From Candidatus Dadabacteria bacterium (GTDB taxonomy: Bacteria; Desulfobacterota_D; UBA1144; Nemesobacterales; Nemesobacteraceae), in assembly GCA_022819805.1 (NCBI GenBank), contig JAJEGO010000023.1:1-45487 (forward strand): a stretch of 45,487 bases of DNA, written 5' to 3'. The notes beneath the pieces are model-generated. The model worked only from the letters and a program-made list of their open reading frames with translations, searched no databases and was not told the DNA's origin. Shown piece after piece: positions 26,314 to 32,961 of this stretch; position 1 is the stretch's first letter, and the number at the start of each line of letters is the position of its first letter. Position numbers and translations under genes: made by a program.

Positions 26314-27546
26314 TTATCTCCACATCGCTCCAAAAGGAAGTAGCCAGAGACCTTCACCGAACGAACCGGCGATTTCCCCCGAATACAGAACGATACCGAC
26401 AAATGGACGGTCCCCGGCAATCTTTTCCCTGAACCATCTCAGGTGCCTAAAATCGTTTCTCCCCGCCGTCGTACCCGTTTTCACCTCTACGCCCAGTATA
26501 GCCCCATCATCGCGCTCAACGAGAAAATCGATTTCGCGACGGTCGCGGTCGCGGTAGTGGTAGAGCCTGTATTTGCCGTTGCCGACATCCACAAGCGACG
26601 CGAGTTCGCTGAACGCGAAGCTCTCAAGCAGCTTTCCCGCGCGGTCGGGATCTTGTTTCACCTGATCGACGTGCCAGCGCAGCATTGAGGAAAGCAATCC
26701 GCTGTCGGTCATGAAGATTTTTTTCCGCTTTCCGGCTCTCCCGTAATCGGTATGGCTCCACGGCGGCACCCGTTCTACCAGAAACATGGCCTCAAGCGTG
26801 TTGACGTAGGATTCCAAGGTTGGCCGCCTGATGGACATGCCGCCGCCTATGGACGAGAAATCGACGAATCTTGATGACCACGCGGCAAGAGTGTTCACGA
26901 GCTCGCGCATGGCTTCCCGGCGTCGTATTCTTGCCGCGTATTTCAGATCCCTTTCCATAAGAGCGTCTATATAGTCCTCGTGCCATCGTCTCCGCGCGCG
27001 ATTCCCCAAGCCAACCGCTTCCGGGTAGCCACCCCTCAACGCCGCCTCGATCAGTTCGCCACGGTCATAGTTCTGCCAGCCCTCTCCGAAATCCTGCTCA
27101 AAAGCCCGCTCAAGAAATCCCGCCCCCGTATTTCTTATCTCCCCCTCCGTAAAGGGTCTCAGGCGTATCCTAGCGACCCGGCCGGCAAGAGATTCCCTTA
27201 CGGCTGGCAGACTCTGGATATTGGCTGACCCGGTCAGCAGGAACTGCCCCGGTTTCCTGTTCCGGTCAACCACCATCTTGATTACGGGCAGAAGTTTCGG
27301 AAATTTCTGGATTTCATCAATTATCAGCATTCCTTTCTCATTGCTGACAAACTCAACAGGGCTGATCTCGGCCAGTTCTCTCGATGTTTCATCGTCAAGC
27401 GTGCGATAATCTGTGTTTTCCCACTCAAGGTGGCTTACCAAGGTGGTTTTGCCGCATTGACGCGGGCCGACCAAGAGCAGAATACGCCGTTCTTCCATAG
27501 CGGTTTCGATCGTTTGTCTTTGCCATCTGGAGAGTATTTTTGTCAT
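26314..27546 (-). CDS. AAA+ ATPase with DUF4143 domain
   Basis: This 410-residue protein belongs to the archaeal/bacterial AAA family with a DUF4143 C-terminus. Walker A is GPRQCGKTT (27-35), Walker B is LIIDEIQKFP, and FLLTGSANI is the sensor segment. The C-terminal part has REIDFLVE and LGVEVKTG, the acidic-then-EVK pattern of a PD-(D/E)XK-like nuclease fold. Function is unknown; such genes are scattered, often horizontally acquired, and sometimes suspected of toxin-like or defence roles. It is a single gene facing away from the IS1595 element, with four 23-24-bp degenerate repeats in the region just upstream of its start. The plus-strand nitroreductase operon converges on it. Confidence 0.9.
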   Translation of the reverse strand: MTKILSRWQRQTIETAMEERRILLLVGPRQCGKTTLVSHLEWENTDYRTLDDETSRELAEISPVEFVSNEKGMLIIDEIQKFPKLLPVIKMVVDRNRKPGQFLLTGSANIQSLPAVRESLAGRVARIRLRPFTEGEIRNTGAGFLERAFEQDFGEGWQNYDRGELIEAALRGGYPEAVGLGNRARRRWHEDYIDALMERDLKYAARIRRREAMRELVNTLAAWSSRFVDFSSIGGGMSIRRPTLESYVNTLEAMFLVERVPPWSHTDYGRAGKRKKIFMTDSGLLSSMLRWHVDQVKQDPDRAGKLLESFAFSELASLVDVGNGKYRLYHYRDRDRREIDFLVERDDGAILGVEVKTGTTAGRNDFRHLRWFREKIAGDRPFVGIVLYSGEIAGSFGEGLWLLPFGAMWR

Positions 27547-27576
27547 CTTCCGTCCGTCTCGATTTTCGTGTTAGAG

Positions 27577-27670
27577 CTTGCGCAATTTTAATAACATGAT
27601 CTTCGCAATTTTACCAATAAAGCCTTCGCAATTTTTATAATACGATCTCTGCTGTTTTCATAATAAAGAT
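27577..27670. repeat. Four tandem 23-24-bp degenerate repeats upstream of DUF4143 ATPase
   Basis: The units start at 27577, 27601, 27624 and 27647. The second and third both begin CTTCGCAATTTT, the first begins CTTGCGCAATTTT, and the fourth is diverged (CTCTGCTGTTTT). Each ends in an AT-rich stretch such as AATAAAG or TAATACGAT. The array occupies the space between the ATPase start (27546) and the IS1595 target duplication (27694). It could be an operator for the ATPase gene; that is inference. Confidence 0.65.
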
Positions 27671-27701
27671 GGAAATGGTACCGTCAGTCTACAAATGGAA
27701 A

Positions 27702-27728
27702 GGGAATTATAAAGTTTACTTGACAAAC
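27702..27728 (+). repeat. Left terminal inverted repeat of IS1595 element
   Basis: It begins GGGAATTATAAAGTTTACTT at the outer edge. It contains the -35 box TTGACA of the transposase promoter, so this end is both recombination site and promoter. The target duplication AATGGAAA lies directly outside, at 27694-27701. Confidence 0.93.
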
Positions 27729-27748
27729 TCTCCGCCATTCGTTATAAT
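27720..27748 (+). promoter_or_regulatory. Transposase promoter
   Basis: A perfect TTGACA (27720-27725) and perfect TATAAT (27743-27748) are separated by 17 bases. The -35 box is inside the left terminal repeat. The transposase ATG follows 26 bases later with AAGGAGG in between. Confidence 0.9.
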
Positions 27749-27774
27749 TTTACCATAAAGTCAAGGAGGTAACG

Positions 27775-28743
27775 ATGGCAAAAGCACCCGGAAAACACAA
27801 AAGAGCGGGCATTACGCTAATCCAACTGATGGCGATGTTTCCCGATGAGGAAACGGCTACGGCGTGGTTTGAAAGCATAGTCTGGCCGAATGAACGCCAC
27901 TGCGGAAAATGCGGAAGTCTCAACACGAGCGAGGTTCCGAACGCAAAGCCTATGCCTTACTGGTGCAAGGATTGCCGGGGATATTTCAGCGTCAGAACCG
28001 GAACGGCTATAGCAAGGTCAAATGTTCCCCTTCAAAAATGGGCGATCGCAATTTACCTGTGCCTTACAAGTCTCAAGAGCGTATCGAGCATGAAGCTTCA
28101 CAGGGATATAGGGGTTTCCCAGCCTACAGCGTGGTTCATGCTTCACCGGATACGGGAAGCTTGGCAACAGGAATCGGACGGCGGTTTCAATGGTCCGGTG
28201 GAAGCCGACGAGACTTACTTCGGCGGCAGGCGGAAGAACATGCCCTCGGCAAAGCGGAAAGCTCTTGAAGGAAGGGGAGTGTCCGGCAAGACGGCGATTA
28301 CCGGAATTAAAGACCGCTCAAGCAATCAGGTAAGGGCAAAGACGGTCAGGAACACGGATGCCCGGGCGCTCCAAGGATTCATAACGAAGCACACGGAAAG
28401 AGACGCTCAGGTATATACCGATGACGCAACCGCTTATTCAAGCCTGCCGTTCCGCCATGAGACGGTCAAGCACTCGGTCGGGGAATATGTCAGGCAACAG
28501 GCGCATACGAACGTGATTGAAAGCTTCTGGTCGATGCTCAAGCGGGCGCACAAGGGAACATTCCACAAGATCAGCCCTAAGCACCTTGACCGCTACATTC
28601 AGGAATTCGTGAGCAAGCACAATATGCGGGAATCAGGAACCCTTTTTCAAATGAGAGCTACGGTCGCCGGGCTTGTCGGCAGAAACCTTCTTTACAGAGA
28701 CCTTATCCGGGACAACAGCCTTTCTTCCACCGCTAGACCGTAA
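27775..28743 (+). CDS. IS1595-family DDE transposase
   Basis: This 322-residue transposase has an N-terminal zinc ribbon (C43, C46, C64, C67 in CGKCGS and CKDCRG). A helix-turn-helix-like segment (about 95-125) and an ISXO2/IS1595 DDE domain follow. Likely catalytic residues are D145 in EADETYFGG, D216 or D217 in YTDDATAY and E249 in NVIESFWS. All look intact. The start has a strong Shine-Dalgarno and a consensus promoter reaching into the terminal repeat. Its 3' end is overlapped on the other strand by a 61-codon reading frame. I infer it can act on its own ends and perhaps on the related ends around tnpB at 995-2290. Confidence 0.95.
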   Translation: MAKAPGKHKRAGITLIQLMAMFPDEETATAWFESIVWPNERHCGKCGSLNTSEVPNAKPMPYWCKDCRGYFSVRTGTAIARSNVPLQKWAIAIYLCLTSLKSVSSMKLHRDIGVSQPTAWFMLHRIREAWQQESDGGFNGPVEADETYFGGRRKNMPSAKRKALEGRGVSGKTAITGIKDRSSNQVRAKTVRNTDARALQGFITKHTERDAQVYTDDATAYSSLPFRHETVKHSVGEYVRQQAHTNVIESFWSMLKRAHKGTFHKISPKHLDRYIQEFVSKHNMRESGTLFQMRATVAGLVGRNLLYRDLIRDNSLSSTARP

Positions 28744-28818
28744 CAAGGCTCTTGCCAGTGTTTCCGGCGTTGCTCCTTTTAGATCTTCCTTTGGGTTTAG
28801 TGTTGGTTTGTTTGCCAT
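28633..28818 (-). CDS. Small passenger protein overlapping transposase 3' end
   Basis: This 61-residue basic protein is not recognised. The N-terminal half (LKGATPETLARALLR) looks like a genuine helix and lies mostly outside the transposase gene. The C-terminal half overlaps it in antisense for 111 bases. The start is 8 bases after the stop of the preceding minus-strand gene, which suggests co-transcription, but no good ribosome-binding site is visible. It might be a small regulator of the element; no function can be assigned. Confidence 0.4.
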   Translation of the reverse strand: MANKPTLNPKEDLKGATPETLARALLRSSGGRKAVVPDKVSVKKVSADKPGDRSSHLKKGS

Positions 28819-28826
28819 AATTAGCC

Positions 28827-29081
28827 CTACTTTAAAAAATCTTTGAGATGTTCTGACGCAAGCAATTTTTCCAGCACTTCTTCCGTGCGGTTTATTTCTG
28901 CCTCAATAAGATCATGAATTAGGCACTCATCATCCGCAATTAAGTTCTTTGAATATATAGCCGTTGGATCAGATGTTCCAGGAATCTTGCTAACTATTTT
29001 TGTGAAATAATTATCCTGAATTGCCCGCAACCTAGATAACTGGGCTTGACTTACCTTTACAGATATTTTCTTGTCGCTCAT
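28827..29081 (-). CDS. Small passenger protein of unknown function
   Basis: This 84-residue protein is charged and probably all-helical, with a VKVSQAQLSRLRAIQDNYF beginning and a Glu-rich C-terminal helix (LIEAEINRTEEVLEKLL). There is no membrane segment and no recognised domain. It lies third in the minus-strand passenger cassette of the IS1595 element, 78 bases after the membrane-protein gene and 8 bases before the 61-residue frame. Confidence 0.55.
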   Translation of the reverse strand: MSDKKISVKVSQAQLSRLRAIQDNYFTKIVSKIPGTSDPTAIYSKNLIADDECLIHDLIEAEINRTEEVLEKLLASEHLKDFLK

Positions 29082-29159
29082 TTCAAGAATACCCTTGCTA
29101 GTTCTATCGAGTTGTCCAATATAGGGCAGCTATGATTAACGCGGTGAAAATCAAAACCA

Positions 29160-29402
29160 TCATTGAAAAATCTTTGAAAAAAGCTTGATAGTTAGAAGTG
29201 CAATCGGCACAGCGGCAATTAGCCCTCCGATCACCCCTCCGAGTATCCAAACTCTTACTCCCTGAATATCCTCTCTAGTCGCTAAATGTTCCGTTCTTTC
29301 CTCAAGTTTAGCTACTCTTTCACGCAGGTTCCCATTTCCACCATTCCCACCGGAACCGGGAGCTTCTTTGATGTAGATTACGTTATCCTTCTGCCCAGGC
29401 AT
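29160..29402 (-). CDS. Small coiled-coil plus membrane-segment passenger protein
   Basis: This 80-residue protein has a Gly/Asn-rich linker (about 14-24) and a heptad-like coiled coil (LRERVAKLEERTEHLATRED, about 25-45). A single hydrophobic segment follows (about 49-73, VWILGGVIGGLIAAVPIALL). This plan is found in small phage-associated membrane proteins (XhlA-like) and in some toxin-type peptides, but there is no diagnostic match. Its start overlaps the end of the preceding gene by 20 bases, so the two are translationally linked. Confidence 0.6.
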   Translation of the reverse strand: MPGQKDNVIYIKEAPGSGGNGGNGNLRERVAKLEERTEHLATREDIQGVRVWILGGVIGGLIAAVPIALLTIKLFSKIFQ

Positions 29403-29673
29403 CTAGTTTTTCCCATATATTGATAGAATCAAAACCTCGATAACTCCCTATCTCAAAAACGATTCCCGCATTACACTTAGAGGTGTCCTCCTCAAGCATT
29501 CCTAGTAGTCCCGCTATTTCAGATGTAGTTTGATATTTTTCTGTCGCAACAACCCAAAGAGGATAAGGTCTTTTTTCTAAAGAGATATAATAGGCGGGTT
29601 CAAAATGGCTTTCAATCTTGTTTTTGATCGCTTCAAGCGACCTCTCTTGAGGCGACACTAGAAACAGTTTCAT
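29383..29673 (-). CDS. Small soluble passenger protein, first gene of cassette
   Basis: This 96-residue protein is not recognised. It alternates short strands and helices: MKLFLVSPQ, YPLWVVATEKYQTTSEIAGLL, NAGIVFEIGSYRGF. There is no membrane segment. The ATG at 29673 has a strong AGGAGG 6 bases upstream, making it the best-supported passenger start. It opens the minus-strand cassette and overlaps the coiled-coil/membrane protein gene by 20 bases. A cytoplasmic protein translationally coupled to a small membrane protein would suit a two-component toxin/immunity or regulatory pair, but nothing in the sequence proves it. Confidence 0.6.
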   Translation of the reverse strand: MKLFLVSPQERSLEAIKNKIESHFEPAYYISLEKRPYPLWVVATEKYQTTSEIAGLLGMLEEDTSKCNAGIVFEIGSYRGFDSINIWEKLDAWAEG

Positions 29674-29745
29674 GGAATCCTCCTGAAAGGCTTTTTAAGG
29701 CTATCACCTTTCTGCATCTACTGCAAACATTTTTACATAGTTGAA

Positions 29746-29774
29746 TTATCACGTATAATAGCAACTGTTGACAA
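29746..29774 (-). promoter_or_regulatory. Possible promoter of passenger cassette
   Basis: On the minus strand TTGTCA (29774-29769) and TGATAA (29751-29746) are spaced by 17 bases. They lie about 75 bases before the first passenger start at 29673. Confidence 0.4.
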
Positions 29775-29883
29775 CGGGCAGAACCCGCTCCGTAGGGTCT
29801 CCATTCTGTTATAATACCCGCCTGGGAAATAAACGGAACTTCAAGTCTGCATAAGCATGTCAGAGTTAAGATTAGGAATGTGA

Positions 29884-29958
29884 AATCGGGATAGGGGAAA
29901 ATCTCGCGATTCATCCCCTCCCACACCACCGTGCATATGGGTCCGTACACGGCGGTTC
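29884..29958 (-). ncRNA. Group II intron 3' end (domains V-VI), probable remnant
   Basis: On the minus strand AACCGCCGTGTACGGACCC is followed by ATATGCACGGTGGTGTGGGA. Together they resemble the domain V hairpin of bacterial group II introns, with CCGCCGTG pairing with CACGGTGG. A second hairpin (GGGGA...TCCCC, 29918-29894) with unpaired purines, then CCTATCCCGATTT, matches domain VI and the usual intron end. No reverse transcriptase gene lies upstream, so the intron is truncated or stripped of its protein. I recognise the pattern from memory of intron ends; a covariance-model search was not possible here. Confidence 0.55.
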
Positions 29959-30129
29959 GACGGATTTAAGCTAGCTATATTGGCTGACAAAACTACGGTT
30001 CGAGAAAGGGAAAGGCGAATGGCGGTTCGGAGTACGGCAGAAGAAAACAAGAGACGACTAGCAGAGTTCCAAAATAGATAACGAAGCATTTCAAAAGATG
30101 TGCAGCGCAAGCACAAGGAGAAAATACGC

Positions 30130-30285
30130 ATGGATTATGATAGGAAAAAACCTGTGAAAAAGAGATGGCCGAAAGTTCCGGGAAGATGGATCAATGATCC
30201 GAAGAAAAAATCGAGTGAGAAACCTAAGAAAAGCCTAAAGGGAGATTTCTCCCATGAGCGTTCAAGAAATCTTGAAAATCTTTGA
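30130..30285 (+). CDS. Small basic protein near right end of IS1595 element
   Basis: This frame gives a 51-residue, very Lys/Arg-rich product (DRKKPVKKRWPKVPGRW) of unknown function. The ATG at 30130 follows AAGGAG at a suitable distance; a GTG at 30100 would add ten residues. A second, overlapping frame begins at an ATG at 30254, reads through the right terminal repeat and stops at 30401-30403. It has GGGAGA upstream and is about equally uncertain. Confidence 0.3.
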   Translation: MDYDRKKPVKKRWPKVPGRWINDPKKKSSEKPKKSLKGDFSHERSRNLENL

Positions 30286-30295
30286 GAGTGAAAAG

Positions 30296-30322
30296 GTTGG
30301 TCAAGTAAAGTTTATAATTCCC
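30296..30322 (-). repeat. Right terminal inverted repeat of IS1595 element
   Basis: The reverse complement begins GGGAATTATAAACTTTACTT at the tip. Of 27 positions, 25 match the left repeat. The target duplication AATGGAAA follows at 30323-30330. Confidence 0.93.
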
Positions 30323-30399
30323 AATGGAAAACTTCGGATAAGGGAGAAAATGGCTCGCACCCAAAGCTCGCCGCCTCCCGCGGCTAGCAACGTGAAGGG

Positions 30400-32137
30400 T
30401 TAACAGTAGGCATGCGGTGGAAGTTGCATGGCATCCTCAACTTTTTCTCCAGGGAGAGGATTCATGCCTTTTGAATCAGCTTCAACTCGATCAAGTGCTT
30501 TCTCTATATGGGAAAGCAACCCTCTGAAATCCTTGCCGTTTTTCGCTGAGAGAACAGGTGCCCCAGGGAACGCTTCACGAAGGGATGCCTGCGTCCGCCC
30601 ATTCGCCTCGTCCGCTTTGTTGAACACGAGAACGCTCGGTATATCCTCGTATTCCATGGATTCCAGTATGTTGGTTACGGACTCTATCTTCTCCCTGACA
30701 TCGGGATCGCTCGCGTCGGCAACATGGATAAGCAGGTCGGCTTCGCCTATTTCCTCAAGGGTGGCGCGGAAAGCGTTTATAAGTTCTTTGGGAAGCCTGC
30801 TTATAAAGCCTACAGTATCTGTCATGAGCACATGTTTGCCTCCAGGGAGCATCATCCTTCTCGTGGTCGGGTTAAGGGTTGAGAAAAGCTTGTCCTGGGT
30901 AACAATGGAGGATTTGGTCAGGCGATTAAAAAGCGTGGATTTGCCGACATTCGTGTACCCGATAAAAGAGAGAGTCGGAATCTTCGAGGTTTTCCTGTTC
31001 TTTCTTGTGTGCTCCCTTCTTCTGCAGAGACCGTCAATCTGTCTTTCAAGCTGCTCAATCTGTTTTCTTATGTTTCTTCTTTCCTGCTCGAGCTTCTTTT
31101 CTCCGGGACCTCTTGTGCCTATTCCACCCCCCAGCTGGGAAAAAGCCGTTCCCCTGCCTTTAAGTCTCGGAAGGTTGTATTGATATTCGGCAAGCCTTGC
31201 CTGAATTTTTCCTTCGTTTGTCTTGGCGTGTTTTGCGAATATCTGTATTATCAGTTGGCTTCGGTCCATTATGTCAAGACCGGACTCTTCCCCGATAGCA
31301 TTTGCCTGGGCAGGGGTAAGTTCCGTGTCAAAAATTATGGTGTCCGCTCCAAGGTGCTTGGCGTGAAGGGCAATCTCCCTGAGTTTACCTCTGCCGACCA
31401 GATAACGGGGATCGATGTTTTTTCTTATCTGAACCATCTTGTCGAGCACCACCTTTTCTGCGGAAAGAGCCAGGGAGTCAAGCTCCTCAAGGGATTTCTC
31501 GGCCAGGGAACGGAACTTCGTGCTGAATCCCGCAAGTATCACCCCCTCCCTGTTCTCCTTGCCCCCGTTCTTTAGAAAAGCGCGCCTCAGAGACTGCTCT
31601 ATGCCGTTTATTTCCTGCTCGAGGTTGATGTTTATTCGACCCAGGTCCGAGAACTTCGAAATTTCCCATTTCACCTGGCTATCTCCATTCGGCGGGACAA
31701 GGTTCGCGTACTCAAAGCGACCCGCCGAACCGTTTTGACTGACGGACACGGAGGCTACCAGATCGAGTCTTTCGTTTACCAGGGTCGCAAGGTCGGAACT
31801 GGTAAGACCGGACCCCTTGAGGTTTGTTCTTACGACACGAAATCCCCTGAGCCTGTACTTTGCTCTTCGCCTCCTTCCGAGCAGCTTTTCAAAAGGAAAA
31901 TCGCTAGGTTCTCCGACGAAAACGAATCTTACCTTTCCCTTGCGGTCAATAAGCGCCGTTATGGTTTTTTGGAGTTCGCCCGAGAGGGCTAAAAGGGTGC
32001 GGGTAAATTCAAGGGTTACTAAACGGTCCCGGGGGATTTTTCTCTTGTATATCCTGAGTATGTTCTTCTGGTCGCTTCTGGTGAGACCTGAGGTGTTTCC
32101 GTAGAGTCTGTCTATCTTTTGTTTCCCCTTGATCCAT
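30400..32137 (-). CDS. hflX: Ribosome-associated GTPase HflX, probable one-base frameshift near start
   Basis: HflX is a GTPase that splits stalled ribosomes. The part that opens at a normal start (GTG 31749) has 449 residues with the HflX domain (LVGRGKLREI), LGGGIGTRGPGE, a coiled coil, and a G domain with GYTNVGKST, DTVGF and NKAD. Coding clearly continues upstream in the same frame to about 32130 (YGNTSGLTRSDQ, LIDRKGKVRFVFVG), the N-terminal region of long HflX forms. No ATG, GTG or TTG occurs in that frame. An ATG at 32137 is one base out of frame; dropping one G from the GGGG run (32128-32125 on the minus strand) would join it as MDQGKQKIDRLYG and give about 578 residues. This is a sequencing indel, a real frameshift, or an unusual start codon. 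Confidence 0.88.
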
Positions 32138-32290
32138 ATATTATTATATTGTGCGGAAAATTTGAAGCGTTTTCAGTGAAAAACGAGAAAAAACTTGCCG
32201 ATACACAGGTCTTTCGGAACTGAAAACGGCAAAGCTTTCTTGTTTCCAAGTTCCGGGTTGAAAGCTGCAGAGCAGGAGGGGTGATAAGCC

Positions 32291-32764
32291 GTGGGAACGG
32301 AAAAACAGCCATGGATTGCTGAATTTTATGAAAAGCAGACGGTCTCTACAGATTCGGATAAAACGTGCGAAGAAATGAAGAAAGTCTCGGGTTTTCTCTG
32401 CCGCAGCTTCGAGGCCTGTGTTGAATCCTTAAACAAGGAATACGGCCAGGACACAATCAGCGTGGTTTCCACGCCACCTGGGTTTATGCATGCGGTCTTT
32501 GATACCGAGGCGGAAACCCAGGGTTTTTTGCTCCTTTTCGGAACTTCCAGGCTGGTTATGGTTCTCTGCGGGGGCGACAACACGGTTACTTTCGTCGGAA
32601 GGAAAATCAGCCCCGACCCCCAAAAACCGAAAAAGAGCCTGAAACTTCTGGGAGTCACTTGGGAAAAGGAGAAAAACGGGGAATATCTTTTCCGGGACAG
32701 TACGGGAGTAGAGATCGAGATCCGCGAACTTATCTTGCGGGTAATCCGCTGGGGCGCTGCCTAG
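32291..32764 (+). CDS. Hypothetical protein
   Basis: This 157-residue soluble protein is not recognised. Charged helical N-terminal residues (about 1-50) precede an alternating strand region (GFMHAVFDTEAETQGFLLLFG, LVMVLCGGDNTVTFVGRK) and a last helix ending in a tryptophan. The start is taken as GTG 32291, 10 bases after GGAGGGG. It is divergent from hflX across a 150-base gap and overlaps by four bases the end of a possible small minus-strand gene. Confidence 0.6.
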   Translation: MGTEKQPWIAEFYEKQTVSTDSDKTCEEMKKVSGFLCRSFEACVESLNKEYGQDTISVVSTPPGFMHAVFDTEAETQGFLLLFGTSRLVMVLCGGDNTVTFVGRKISPDPQKPKKSLKLLGVTWEKEKNGEYLFRDSTGVEIEIRELILRVIRWGAA

Positions 32765-32910
32765 GGCGCAAGAATAAAGTGTGTTAAAAAGGCGATAATC
32801 ATTATGAGTCCAATAAGTATTGGAACGCCAAGTATGTATTTAAACCCTTCTTTTTCGTGCGGTTCGAGATTAAACATGATGCCGCAAAGATAACCTATGC
32901 TTTGCGTCAT
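32761..32910 (-). CDS. Possible small membrane protein
   Basis: This frame encodes 49 residues with a polar N-terminal half (FNLEPHEKEGFKYI) and a strong hydrophobic C-terminal helix (LGVPILIGLIMIIAFLTHFIL), like single-span small membrane proteins. It fills the gap between the hypothetical gene and the radical SAM gene, on the opposite strand. The frame stays open further upstream into the radical SAM gene, but that part looks like antisense shadow. No good ribosome-binding site is visible. Confidence 0.4.
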   Translation of the reverse strand: MTQSIGYLCGIMFNLEPHEKEGFKYILGVPILIGLIMIIAFLTHFILAP

Positions 32911-32961
32911 TGCAAAAGTTTTATTGAACAGGTTTTGAAATTTTGTTAAGTTTCTACAGTG

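Larger units (their letters stand above)
29674..30129. other. Passenger-cassette upstream region without a firm gene
   Basis: These 456 bases inside the IS1595 element hold the likely cassette promoter (29746-29774, minus) and the group II intron-like fragment (29884-29958, minus). Short open stretches exist on both strands around 29980-30068 (plus, ending at a TAA at 30066-30068, with a helical charged product) and 29841-30131 (minus), but neither shows convincing coding features. Confidence 0.5.
27702..30322 (+). mobile_element. IS1595-family transposon with passenger genes
   Basis: A 2621-bp element is bounded by inverted repeats (27702-27728 and 30296-30322, 25 of 27 positions matching, with positions 13 and 24 from the tip different). 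It is flanked by a perfect 8-bp direct repeat AATGGAAA (27694-27701 and 30323-30330). It encodes an IS1595 DDE transposase at the left end, then a minus-strand set of four small genes, a putative group II intron 3' fragment, and one small plus-strand gene near the right end. An 8-bp duplication and accessory genes are both known in the IS1595 family. The exact duplication and near-identical ends suggest a fairly recent insertion between the DUF4143 ATPase gene and hflX. Confidence 0.93.

Noticed and set aside
27577-27670. Possible CRISPR array in the tandem repeats
   Set aside because: The units abut with no unique spacers and are degenerate, and no cas gene is nearby; this is a tandem repeat.
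29768-29815. TTGACA and TATAAT on the plus strand upstream of the intron fragment
   Set aside because: The spacing is 36 bases, far from a working promoter.
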